This document shows positions 1 through 10,742 of a stretch of 35,299 nt of DNA, piece by piece. The stretch's first letter is position 1; the number at the start of each line of letters is the position of its first letter. Below the pieces are notes generated by a model that was not told the origin of the DNA, did not search any database, and saw only the letters and a list, made by a program, of their open reading frames with translations. The position numbers and the translations under genes were made by a program. Source of the DNA: Candidatus Sulfopaludibacter sp. SbA3 (lineage in GTDB: Bacteria > Acidobacteriota > Terriglobia > 20CM-2-55-15); NCBI GenBank assembly GCA_945865815.1, contig CAMBFR010000032.1:1-35299 (forward strand), given 5' to 3'.

Positions 1-82
1 GGGGAATTTTTGTGCACTCTCCGAAAAGTGTTCAAACTTCAGCGGCTGGATTTTATCCGGTCTGTGGGCACGGGCTCCCGGC

Positions 83-1111
83 TCAGCAGCGCTGCGTGCC
101 TACTGCCGCCGAAGTCAGAACGCGAATACGCGCCGACTCCTGGGCACCCGTTCGGCAGGCCAGCGCCCGGATGGTGGGGCTGTTGTCGAGCGCGTTGGCC
201 TCGACGGGCCTGGCGCGCAGTTTCAGATGCGCGAATACGGGCCGCCTTCTTCCCAATATCGGTTGATCGGTGGGACGTAAGAGTTTTCCCTGCGCCTGCA
301 CCGCCGGAAGAAGTTTCATGCTCACCGACCCGCGCACATTTCCGCCAATGGCAAAGATCCGCCGTCCTGGCTCATCCACCTTCACAACAACGTCGCAATG
401 CGTGCGCGCGCCCTCGCCCATCTGGCGGCGCCGCTCGGCGAGATTCCGATAAACCGGCCGGCGTGAGCTGCACAGCAGATCACCCGGCTCGATGGCAGCC
501 TCGCCAATGTCGTGTGCGGTGAATGCCGCCTGTGGAGCGCTTCCATCGCGCGCGCGGATAGCCTGATCAATGTACACATGGTGTGCGATGGCGCGCTGGA
601 ACTGGTTGCCGGCGCCGAGACCGGACTCACAGGTCAGCCACGAAATGAACGCCGCCGACCAGGGAGCGACCCATCTCTCGCCGATCCCCCCTCCGTTCCA
701 TGCGCGGTTCTGGTTGCTGATAATGCCGGCGCCCTGCGGCGTTACCGCCCAGTAGCCGGCAATGGAGGACGCGGCGTGAGCAGCGCCCTGGATATCCCTC
801 CGTCGAAAGGCGTCCGGCCGGAAACCACCGTCATCGTCTCCTTCATCCACATCTGGCTCAATCAGAGAAAACCCGAAGAAGGCCCATTCCTGCACGGCGA
901 CGTCCACGATTCGGCGGCGCGTCTCCGCCGTTGGAAGGGTCCGGCAGCCGCTCCGCTGGACCGTCATGCTGCCCGGCGCGCCGCGCACGAGCGCGGATGG
1001 CGGGACTACGTCAAACACGTCGGGAGACAGCCTGGGAAATGGCGCCTGCAGAGCGTAGGCGCCGGGTGCAACGAGCAACGCCAGGACGATCGGCAGAATG
1101 AGCATCTTCAT
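83..1111 (-). CDS. Secreted DUF2272 domain protein
   Basis: Predicted 342-residue protein. The open frame extends upstream to 1336, but the start at 1111 is preferred because it begins directly with a signal peptide (MKMLILPIVLALLVAPGAYA), and the upstream extension looks non-coding. The middle and C-terminal part holds the features I associate with DUF2272: a W-x-APWSAAFISW stretch, an H-H-x-Y segment, a PGDLLC segment, and a later THCDVVV stretch. The layout resembles a NlpC/P60- or CHAP-like cysteine-peptidase fold, but no catalytic assignment is made. It is probably exported to the periplasm. It diverges from the aldolase gene at 1213, with a 101-bp shared upstream region. The family assignment is from memory of motif style; no specific substrate is known. 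Confidence 0.75.
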   Translation of the reverse strand: MKMLILPIVLALLVAPGAYALQAPFPRLSPDVFDVVPPSALVRGAPGSMTVQRSGCRTLPTAETRRRIVDVAVQEWAFFGFSLIEPDVDEGDDDGGFRPDAFRRRDIQGAAHAASSIAGYWAVTPQGAGIISNQNRAWNGGGIGERWVAPWSAAFISWLTCESGLGAGNQFQRAIAHHVYIDQAIRARDGSAPQAAFTAHDIGEAAIEPGDLLCSSRRPVYRNLAERRRQMGEGARTHCDVVVKVDEPGRRIFAIGGNVRGSVSMKLLPAVQAQGKLLRPTDQPILGRRRPVFAHLKLRARPVEANALDNSPTIRALACRTGAQESARIRVLTSAAVGTQRC

Positions 1112-1212
1112 GCCGGTAATAATGCAACAGGACTGCGGCATAACGGAATTAGAATGAAGGGAGATCCGGGGACGCACCCCGAACTCTGAACACGGAGGTT
1201 GGAACCAATACC

Positions 1213-2832
1213 ATGAAGACTCGCCTGTTACTTGTTGGCTGCGCCGCTGTTTTCCTGCTCGCAACAGTCTTTTCCTGGCCGTCGTTGCCGACTCAAGCCG
1301 CGATGACACAAACCGGAGGGCAGCCCGACCAGGCAATCATCGATGAATTGGTGCTGGCAAACCGGGTTCTTGCGTCGCAGGAATTGCGCATCATTGATAC
1401 CCATGGCCACGTCAGCGTGCGCAATCCCCGCAACCCCAATCGCTATTTCATCGCCCGATACGTATCGGCGGGTGTTGTGACCGCGAGCGATATCTATGAG
1501 GCCGATCTCGACAGCCGGCCGGTAGCCGGAGATCGAAGCGACATCTTCTCGGAACGTTTCATACACGGCGAAATCTACAAGGCGCGGCCCGACGTCAATG
1601 CCGTCATCCATGCTCACCCGCCTGAACTAATCGCCTTCAGCGTAAGCTCTGTTCCGCTGCATGCCGACACGCCGATACCAAATTTCGACATCCGTAAGTT
1701 CGATGGCGGCGTAGGCGGACTTGTTTCCAATCCCGTTCTGGGCGGCCGGCTGGCCGAGTCGCTGGGCCGCGCAAATGCCGCACTCATGCTGGGCCATGGC
1801 GTCGTTGTTGTGGGAACTTCTTTGTCCGGAGTCGTAGGTACCGCGAATACATTGCGTGAGACCGCCGAAGTCCAGTTGCAGGCAACTGCCCTGGGTGGAA
1901 AGGTCACCTTTATTGAATTCGGACCGCGCCAGACGCCGCCGGGTACGGTTCCCGCGGCGGGACCTCGCGGAGGGGGCGGAGGAGGCGGCAACGCCGCGAA
2001 CCGGCCATGGGAATATTGGAAGAGACTGGTCGCCGGCGAAATTGCGCGCCCGAATCCAGTGCCCGTCAGCACCAGTGCATCGCCATCGGCGTCGGACCAG
2101 GCAATTATCAACGATGTCGTGCTCGCCAACCGCATCCTGGCTTCACGCGACCTGCGCGTTCTCAGCGCATACGGCCACGTCAGCGCTCGAAGCCGGCAGA
2201 ATCCAAACCGCTACTTCATTTCGACCGATGTCTCTCCGGGAATGGTAGTGGCCGCCGATATCATTGAAAACGATCTCGACAGCAAAGCGATCACCGACAC
2301 CAGATCTCAATACCAGGAGCGCTTCATCCACGGGGAAATCTACAAAGCACGGCCGGATGTGATGTCCATCGTGCACGCGCATACGCCGGAGTTTGTCGGC
2401 TTCGGGCAAAGTTCCATTGCAATGAGGACAGTTTTTAATCGAGTCAGTTTCATTGGCAATGGGCTGCCCAATTACGACATCCGCAAGTACACGGGCGGGG
2501 GACCTGCGCCGGTGGGCTGCAACCACTGCATCAGCACTCCGGAACTTGGGCAGGCGATGGTGAAGGAACTGGGCCGGCAACAGGCGGTGTTGCTCTACGG
2601 ACACGGGATTGTTATTACCGGAACCTCAATAGCGGACATGGTGAGCCGCTCGAACGACCTGAGGAAAAACGCGGAAATCCAGCAGATGGCGATCGCATTG
2701 GGCGGTACCGTAACCTATCTCGACGCAGTTGCGGGCCCGGGCGTGTCCACTGCGGGCACCGGGGGGGGCACGTTCTTCAGGGACTGGGAGTTCTGGAAGC
2801 AGACCGTGCCCACTATCGTGCCACTCCGATAA
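1213..2832 (+). CDS. Secreted tandem class II aldolase/adducin protein
   Basis: Predicted 539-residue exported protein made of two class II aldolase/adducin domains in one chain. Residues 1-30 form a signal peptide ending near PTQAA. Domain 1 (about 40-235) and domain 2 (about 295-510) are clear duplicates. Both keep the putative catalytic Glu (E114; E369), the HxH zinc pair (H133/H135; H388/H390) and the third zinc His in a GHG motif (H195; H464). They are joined by a Gly-rich linker (about 251-260). Known family members such as L-fuculose-1-phosphate aldolase or ribulose-5-phosphate epimerase are single-domain cytoplasmic enzymes of about 220 residues, so export and duplication are both unusual. 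A good ribosome site (GGAGGT, 1194-1199) supports the start. The substrate is unknown. It ends 6 bp from the convergent glgC gene. Confidence 0.88.
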   Translation: MKTRLLLVGCAAVFLLATVFSWPSLPTQAAMTQTGGQPDQAIIDELVLANRVLASQELRIIDTHGHVSVRNPRNPNRYFIARYVSAGVVTASDIYEADLDSRPVAGDRSDIFSERFIHGEIYKARPDVNAVIHAHPPELIAFSVSSVPLHADTPIPNFDIRKFDGGVGGLVSNPVLGGRLAESLGRANAALMLGHGVVVVGTSLSGVVGTANTLRETAEVQLQATALGGKVTFIEFGPRQTPPGTVPAAGPRGGGGGGGNAANRPWEYWKRLVAGEIARPNPVPVSTSASPSASDQAIINDVVLANRILASRDLRVLSAYGHVSARSRQNPNRYFISTDVSPGMVVAADIIENDLDSKAITDTRSQYQERFIHGEIYKARPDVMSIVHAHTPEFVGFGQSSIAMRTVFNRVSFIGNGLPNYDIRKYTGGGPAPVGCNHCISTPELGQAMVKELGRQQAVLLYGHGIVITGTSIADMVSRSNDLRKNAEIQQMAIALGGTVTYLDAVAGPGVSTAGTGGGTFFRDWEFWKQTVPTIVPLR

Positions 2833-2838
2833 GCAGCA

Positions 2839-4062
2839 TCAGGCCGCGGCGAAACGGTACCCTTTGGGAATGACGACGATGCCGCCTTCGGAAACCGTAA
2901 AGCGCTCCGCATCGCGCGAAAGATCAAAACCGATCCTCTCGCCCGGGGGAATCACCACGTGTTTGTCGATTATGCAGCGCTGCAGGTGGGCCCCCTCCCC
3001 GACCGTGACACCTTCGAACAGGAGCGAATTCTCTACCACGGCGCCTTCTTCCACACGAACGCTCGAGAATAGAATGGCGTGCCGTACCGTTCCCCCGACG
3101 ATCAGCGTGCCGGAAGCAAGCATGCAGTTGACGATTTCCGCCTCGCGCCCCGACCTTCCCGGCACGCTGCGAGCGGGCGGATGTTGTCCTTCGTAGGTTC
3201 GTATCGGCCAATCCTCCTGGTACAGGTCCAGCGGAGGCATGGGCTGCAGCAGATCCATGTTCGCTGCGTAATATGCGTCGATTGTCCCCACATCCCGCCA
3301 ATAACGGTCGGAAGTGACACGTCCGCTCGAGCCTCCAAAACGATAGGCGATCACCCGGTGCGTGCCCACCATCGAGGGGAATATGTCCTTCCCGAAGTCG
3401 TGTGTGGAATCGCCTTCGTGATCCTGGTGAAGGAGTTCCACCAAACGATTGATCGAGAAAACGTAGACGCCCATGGACGCAAGCGCGTTGCCGGAATCAC
3501 CCGGAATGCTCTCCGGATTTTCCGGCTTCTCCTGAAAGGAAACGATCCGGTCTCCTTCATCCACTGTCATTACGCCGAAGGATCGTGCCTCTTCCAGACC
3601 GACTGTCAGGCAGGCGACCGTCAGATCCGCTCCGGAATCCTGGTGGTGCTGAAGCATGGCGGCATAATCCATTCGGTAAATGTGATCTCCCGACAGAATC
3701 AGCGCAAACTCGGCGCCGCTTCGCTCCAGCAGGTAGAGGTTCTGGAAGATTGCGTCCGCGGTGCCGCTATACCACGACTCGCCCGTCCGCATCTGCGGGG
3801 GAACCGGCGTGACGTACTCTCCCAGTTCGGAGTTGTAGATGGACCATCCGTCACGCAGGTGTTTCTGCAGCGAGTGGGACTTGTACTGCGTGAGCACGAG
3901 AATGCGGCGCAGTCCGGAATGAAGGCAGTTGCTGAGCGTGAAATCGATGATTCGATAACGTCCGCCGAAGGGCACGGCCGGCTTGGCTCTCTCGGCGGTC
4001 AGGGGATGCAGGCGCGAACCGACTCCGCCCGCCAGGATGATGCTGATCGTCTTCTCTTGCAT
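2839..4062 (-). CDS. glgC: Glucose-1-phosphate adenylyltransferase (ADP-glucose pyrophosphorylase)
   Basis: Makes ADP-glucose from glucose-1-phosphate and ATP, the committed step of bacterial glycogen synthesis, in the cytoplasm. The 407-residue length is normal. The N-terminal nucleotidyltransferase motif LAGGVGSRLHPLT (about 10-22) is present, followed by the PFGGRYRIIDF segment, GTADAIFQN and the sugar-binding SGDHIYRMDY segment. The C-terminal third has the hexapeptide-like pattern of the left-handed beta-helix domain. It lies 15 bp downstream of the glucan phosphorylase gene, so the two probably share one transcript and pair synthesis with breakdown of glycogen. The Shine-Dalgarno is weak, which fits coupling to the upstream gene. 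No glgA or glgB is in the window. Confidence 0.95.
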   Translation of the reverse strand: MQEKTISIILAGGVGSRLHPLTAERAKPAVPFGGRYRIIDFTLSNCLHSGLRRILVLTQYKSHSLQKHLRDGWSIYNSELGEYVTPVPPQMRTGESWYSGTADAIFQNLYLLERSGAEFALILSGDHIYRMDYAAMLQHHQDSGADLTVACLTVGLEEARSFGVMTVDEGDRIVSFQEKPENPESIPGDSGNALASMGVYVFSINRLVELLHQDHEGDSTHDFGKDIFPSMVGTHRVIAYRFGGSSGRVTSDRYWRDVGTIDAYYAANMDLLQPMPPLDLYQEDWPIRTYEGQHPPARSVPGRSGREAEIVNCMLASGTLIVGGTVRHAILFSSVRVEEGAVVENSLLFEGVTVGEGAHLQRCIIDKHVVIPPGERIGFDLSRDAERFTVSEGGIVVIPKGYRFAAA

Positions 4063-4077
4063 GAGGGTATTACTGTT

Positions 4078-6737
<2,660 letters not shown>

Positions 6738-6741
<4 letters not shown>

Positions 6742-6779
6742 CGCCCCCGCCGCGTGTTCGTTAGAAACAGTTTCGGCAT
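6738..6779 (-). CDS. 13-codon leader ORF coupled to glgP
   Basis: A short ORF encoding MPKLFLTNTRRGR. Directly in front of it is a strong Shine-Dalgarno (AAAGGAGAGG, about 6782-6791) five bases from its ATG. Its TGA overlaps the glgP start in an ATGA arrangement, while glgP itself has only a G-rich stretch without a proper ribosome site. This layout suggests that ribosomes load at the leader and re-initiate on glgP. The three closing arginines within four codons are noted but do not prove attenuation. It has no homology I recognise and is too short to judge as a functional peptide. Confidence 0.55.
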
Positions 6780-6913
6780 GACCTCTCCTTTGAAGTGACA
6801 GACAACAATAACCCAGATCCTTGTTTTAGTTGAGGCCTGGATTCCGGGAATAGAAGAGTTTTCCGCTAAAGTTTTCAGCCTTCCAGCCGATCTCTACTAT
6901 TGAGGAAACAGGA

Positions 6914-8176
6914 GTGATTGACACAGCCGAAAGACCCACTCGGTCCGAGCCGCAGACCGAAGCCCTTGTAGCGAGGCAACCGATCTACGAAACCACGCAG
7001 CGGACTTTCGGCTATGAATTGCTCTTTCGAAATTCGAGTACGAACGCCGCTTCGATCGGCGATCCCGAGCAGGCTACCGCGCAGGTGATCGTGAATTCGT
7101 TTCTGGAGATCGGCTTCGACCGGATGGTGGGTTCCACCCCGGCATTCATCAACGTCACGGCACAATTCGTTCTGTCGGGATACTGTGAGTCACTGCCGAA
7201 AGAGCGCGTCGTCTTTGAAATTCTCGAAGACACCATCCCGACGCCGGCGCTGCTTGAAGCCCTCCGGAAACTGACGGATGACGGCTATCGGTTCGCGCTC
7301 GACGACTACACGTTTCAGCCGCAACTGACTCCGCTGATCCCGTTCTGCACATATATAAAGGTCGATATCCGCCAGATCGAACGCGAAGAGCTCAAACACC
7401 AGATCCACAACCTGAGAGACAGCGGCCGTGTGTTGCTCGCCGAAAAGGTGGAAACATACGAAGAGTTTGAATTCTGCAAGCAAACCGGGTTTCATCTCTT
7501 TCAGGGCTACTTCTTCTGTCGTCCGAAAATAGTTTCGGTTGCCACCATACCGCTGAATCGCATTTCGATCTGCCGCCTGCTTGCAAAACTGCAGCAGCCC
7601 GATATCAGCATGCAGGAGGTGGAAGCGATCGTCGGGGAGGACCTCTCGCTCAGTTATCGTCTGCTGCGGTATATCAATTCCGCTTCTATCGCCATATCGA
7701 AGTCCGTTCAGTCGATCAATCACGCCGTCCGGCTCGTCGGCACCGAACAGATCCGGCTTCTTGCCAGCCTCATCATGCTTACCAGCCTCGATGAGAAACC
7801 CCGGGAACTCATCACAACAAGCCTGGTCCGCGCGAAGATGTGCGAACTGCTTGCCGTACGCGCGGGCATACGTGTCACGGAACCATTTTTCACCGTTGGC
7901 CTTTTTTCAGCTCTTGATGGATTCCTCGATTGTCCGATGACGAAAGCTCTCGAATTGCTTCCCCTGGCCGATGACATTCGCGATGCGCTGCTGACCCACA
8001 GTGGCGATCCGGGCAAGATCCTGGAATCTGTCCTGGCCTACGAGCAAGCCGACTGGGACGATGGGGCACCGTCTGGAATCACCGGTTCTCAGGCGCGCGA
8101 TGCCTACGTCCGTTCCGTAGACTGGGCCGACAGCCTGATTAGCAGCTTCGGTAAGCAGCACTCCACCGCAGGCTGA
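6914..8176 (+). CDS. EAL-HDOD (YuxH-type) signalling protein
   Basis: A 420-residue two-domain regulator. Residues about 17-210 are an EAL-like domain. The usual acidic and polar positions are recognisable (E35 in YELL, N80, E102, D130-D131, K149, E177, Q198), but the glycine-rich loop-6 motif normally DFGxG reads DYTFQP. As in other YuxH-type proteins, it is therefore probably not an active cyclic-di-GMP phosphodiesterase. Residues about 215-410 are an HDOD domain, a catalytically degenerate HD fold. Family members such as Vibrio CdgJ affect motility and signalling. The start is GTG with a GAGG ribosome site nine bases upstream. It diverges from the glycogen operon with a 134-bp gap, so the two may share regulation. 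The ligand is unknown. Confidence 0.9.
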   Translation: MIDTAERPTRSEPQTEALVARQPIYETTQRTFGYELLFRNSSTNAASIGDPEQATAQVIVNSFLEIGFDRMVGSTPAFINVTAQFVLSGYCESLPKERVVFEILEDTIPTPALLEALRKLTDDGYRFALDDYTFQPQLTPLIPFCTYIKVDIRQIEREELKHQIHNLRDSGRVLLAEKVETYEEFEFCKQTGFHLFQGYFFCRPKIVSVATIPLNRISICRLLAKLQQPDISMQEVEAIVGEDLSLSYRLLRYINSASIAISKSVQSINHAVRLVGTEQIRLLASLIMLTSLDEKPRELITTSLVRAKMCELLAVRAGIRVTEPFFTVGLFSALDGFLDCPMTKALELLPLADDIRDALLTHSGDPGKILESVLAYEQADWDDGAPSGITGSQARDAYVRSVDWADSLISSFGKQHSTAG

Positions 8177-8184
8177 CGGCCACC

Positions 8185-8211
8185 TGTGGGCGCGGGGCTG
8201 AAGTCCCCACA
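8185..8211. terminator. Hairpin after the EAL-HDOD gene
   Basis: TGTGGG and CCCACA form a six-base-pair stem around a GC-rich 15-base loop that can itself pair GGGG with CCCC. It lies just downstream of the EAL-HDOD stop codon and before the metB-like gene. There is no T run, so it is either a weak terminator or a small dispersed hairpin. Confidence 0.35.
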
Positions 8212-8258
8212 AACAGGCAGACTGAAAACTGACTCCTTCCCTGAGAAGAAATAGCGTC

Positions 8259-8264
8259 TACAAT
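8259..8264 (+). promoter_or_regulatory. Possible -10 box for a leaderless metB-like transcript
   Basis: TACAAT ends eight bases before the ATG at 8273, and no Shine-Dalgarno is visible in between. If used, transcription would start at or within a few bases of the start codon. No convincing -35 element is seen, so this is a weak call. Confidence 0.35.
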
Positions 8265-8272
8265 ATCGACCC

Positions 8273-9415
8273 ATGGGCTTTAAAACAGACGCCATCCACG
8301 CGGGACAGGAACCGGATCCCAGCACGGGAGCGGTAACCGTCCCTATCTATCAAACATCCACATACGTGCAGGAAGGCCTGGGCAAACACAAGGGCTTCGA
8401 GTATGCCCGGACGCAAAACCCGACGCGCATGGCCCTGGAAAAGAATATGGCAGTGCTCGAACGAGGCGTGGCGGGATACGCGTTCGCCTCGGGCATGGCC
8501 GCGGAGACGGCGATCACGCAGTTGCTGCTCAAGCAAGGCGACCACGCGGTGTGTTCCGACAACACATATGGTGGAACATTCCGGTTGTTCGACAAGATCG
8601 TGCGGCACTTCGGCATCGACTTCACCTATGTGAATACCGGTGACCTGGCTGCGATCGAACAATCGATTCGGCCGAACACGCGGATGATCTTTATCGAAAC
8701 GCCGACAAACCCTGTGATGGCCATCACCGACATCGGCGCGGTCTCCGCCATCGCACATCGCACGGACTGCCGCGTGGTGGTGGACAACACGTTCATGAGT
8801 TCGTACTTCCAGCGGCCGCTGGAGCTTGGCGCCGACATCGTGGTCCACAGCACGACGAAATACCTGAACGGCCACAGCGACAGCGTTGGAGGAATAGTCG
8901 TGCTGAAGCGCCAGGACGACGCCGAGCGGCTGCAGTTCATCCAGAACGCCGCGGGTGCGATTCTCTCTCCGTTCGATTCGTTCCTGGTGCTGCGGGGAAT
9001 CAAGACGTTGCCGGTACGCATGGAAGCGCACAACGTGAATGGAATGGCGATGGCCCAATACTTGTCCGCGAAAAAACAGGTGCAGAAAATCTATTATCCC
9101 GGGCTGCCGTCGCATCCCGGTCACGCGCTGGCAAAGAAGCAGATGAGCGGATTCGGGGCAATGCTCGCGTTCGATCTCGGATCGCTGGACAACGCCAGGA
9201 ACTTTTTATCGCGCGTCCGACTGTGTTCCCTCGCGGAGAGTCTCGGCGGCGTCGAAACCCTGATCTCCCATCCTGCCACGATGACTCACGCTTCAGTTCC
9301 GGCGGAACACCGCAGCAAGCTTGGAATCAGCGATGGTCTGGTCCGAATCTCGGTCGGCATAGAAGACATCGAGGACTTGATCGCCGACCTCGAGAACGCA
9401 TTCGCGGCGCTTTAG
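8273..9415 (+). CDS. Cystathionine gamma-synthase/lyase family PLP enzyme
   Basis: A 380-residue enzyme of the Cys/Met-metabolism PLP family (fold type I). It starts with the typical MGFKTDAIHAGQEPDP and QTSTY region. It contains the cofactor region DNTF (171-174) and the Schiff-base lysine K196 in HSTTKYLNGHSD, and ends with the SLGGVETL and SHPATMTH motifs. Members make cystathionine from O-acyl-homoserine and cysteine (MetB), cleave cystathionine (MGL/CGL), or use sulfide directly. The sequence alone does not separate these, so no symbol is given. It is convergent with lysA (4-bp gap) and may supply the methionine branch of the aspartate family next to the DAP/lysine genes. Confidence 0.9.
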   Translation: MGFKTDAIHAGQEPDPSTGAVTVPIYQTSTYVQEGLGKHKGFEYARTQNPTRMALEKNMAVLERGVAGYAFASGMAAETAITQLLLKQGDHAVCSDNTYGGTFRLFDKIVRHFGIDFTYVNTGDLAAIEQSIRPNTRMIFIETPTNPVMAITDIGAVSAIAHRTDCRVVVDNTFMSSYFQRPLELGADIVVHSTTKYLNGHSDSVGGIVVLKRQDDAERLQFIQNAAGAILSPFDSFLVLRGIKTLPVRMEAHNVNGMAMAQYLSAKKQVQKIYYPGLPSHPGHALAKKQMSGFGAMLAFDLGSLDNARNFLSRVRLCSLAESLGGVETLISHPATMTHASVPAEHRSKLGISDGLVRISVGIEDIEDLIADLENAFAAL

Positions 9416-9419
9416 ACGC

Positions 9420-10673
9420 TTACAGGCTTGAAAAATCCAGCGTAGCGAAGTAGTCGTCAAGAGTCTCCGCACGGCGAATCTGCTGCACGCTGCCGTCTTC
9501 ACGCATCAGCAGTTCGGCGCATCGCAGCTTGCCGTTGTACTGGAAGCCCATGGAGTGCCCGTGCGCGCCCGCATCGTGGATCGCGAGGATGTCTCCGATC
9601 TGCACGTTCGGTAACAGCCGGTCGATGGCAAACTTGTCGTTGTTCTCGCACAGTGACCCGACCACATCGACCATGGTGTCTCGAGGGGCATCTTCCTTAC
9701 CCAGCACCGTGATGTGGTGATACGCCCCGTACATTCCCGGCCGCATCAGGTTGGCCATGCACGCATCCACGCCGACGTACTCCTTGTACGTGTGCTTCTC
9801 ATGAATCGCCCGGGTCACCAGGAACCCATAGGGCCCCGTGATACAGCGGCCGTTCTCCATGCACACCTTCAGGGGATGTAACCCCGCTGGCCGGATCCGT
9901 TGGTCGTATTCGGCCTTCACTCGCTGGCCCAGGGCTTCAAGATCGATAGCCTTCTGCTCGGGCCGGTAAGGAATGCCGATCCCGCCGCCCACGTTCACAA
10001 ACTCCAGCCGCACGTCGAGTTTTTCGGCTAGTTCGACGGCCAGATCGAACAGCATACGGGCGGTTTCCACAAAGAACTCCGCGTTCAGTTCGTTCGAGGC
10101 GACCATCGTATGCAAACCGAACCGCCTGCTCCCCTTCTTCCTGGCCGCTGCGTATGCCTCGAACAACTGGGCGCGGGTGAGCCCGTATTTCGCCTGTTCC
10201 GGCGTGCCGATGATCGCGTTCCCTTCACGCAGGGGCCCGGGGTTGTATCGAAAGCAAATCAGCTCCGGCAATCCCCCGGCACTCTCTTCCAGATACCGCA
10301 GGTGCGTGATGTCATCGAGGTTGACGATCGCTCCCAGTGCTTTCGCCCGTGTATACTCCGGGGCCGGCGTGTCGTTCGACGTGAACATGATCTCTTCGCC
10401 GACGATGCCCACTCGCTCGGCCAGCGCCAGTTCCGCCAGGCTTGAGCAATCGGCCCCAAACCCCTCCTCCTTCGCGATTTTCAGGATGTACGGATTTGGC
10501 GTCGCCTTGACCGCGAAGTATTCCTTGAACCCCTCGCACCAGCCGAATGCGGCGTTCAACCGCCGCGCGTTCCGGCGAATCCCGCCCTCGTCGTAGAGGT
10601 AGAACGGCGTGGGATGGTCACGAATGATGTCGCGGACTCTGGCTTCATTAAACGGAAGATTCTTATTAGTCAT
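9420..10673 (-). CDS. lysA: Diaminopimelate decarboxylase
   Basis: Decarboxylates meso-diaminopimelate to L-lysine with PLP. The 417-residue protein has the family order: HPTPFYLYD near the N-terminus, the PLP lysine K56 in YFAVKATPNP, the glycine-rich phosphate loop VGGGIGIPY, ENGRCITGP, the second-subunit active-site motif GSLCENND, and GDILAIHDAGAHGHSMGFQYNG. Several of these are shared with related fold-III decarboxylases, but the genomic context (murE, dapF, dapL, dapA, dapB) makes DAP the natural substrate. It diverges from murE with about 70 bp between the start codons. Confidence 0.93.
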   Translation of the reverse strand: MTNKNLPFNEARVRDIIRDHPTPFYLYDEGGIRRNARRLNAAFGWCEGFKEYFAVKATPNPYILKIAKEEGFGADCSSLAELALAERVGIVGEEIMFTSNDTPAPEYTRAKALGAIVNLDDITHLRYLEESAGGLPELICFRYNPGPLREGNAIIGTPEQAKYGLTRAQLFEAYAAARKKGSRRFGLHTMVASNELNAEFFVETARMLFDLAVELAEKLDVRLEFVNVGGGIGIPYRPEQKAIDLEALGQRVKAEYDQRIRPAGLHPLKVCMENGRCITGPYGFLVTRAIHEKHTYKEYVGVDACMANLMRPGMYGAYHHITVLGKEDAPRDTMVDVVGSLCENNDKFAIDRLLPNVQIGDILAIHDAGAHGHSMGFQYNGKLRCAELLMREDGSVQQIRRAETLDDYFATLDFSSL

Positions 10674-10742
10674 CAGTCAGTGAGTTTACCTTGCCACGGC
10701 GAAGGGTGGCAATCCGGCATCTCCTGTGGAGGGCCGTGTAAA

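Noticed and set aside
83-1336. Longer version of the DUF2272 gene starting at 1336
   Set aside because: The extra 75 residues lie over the start of the divergent aldolase gene and precede an obvious signal peptide start at 1111.
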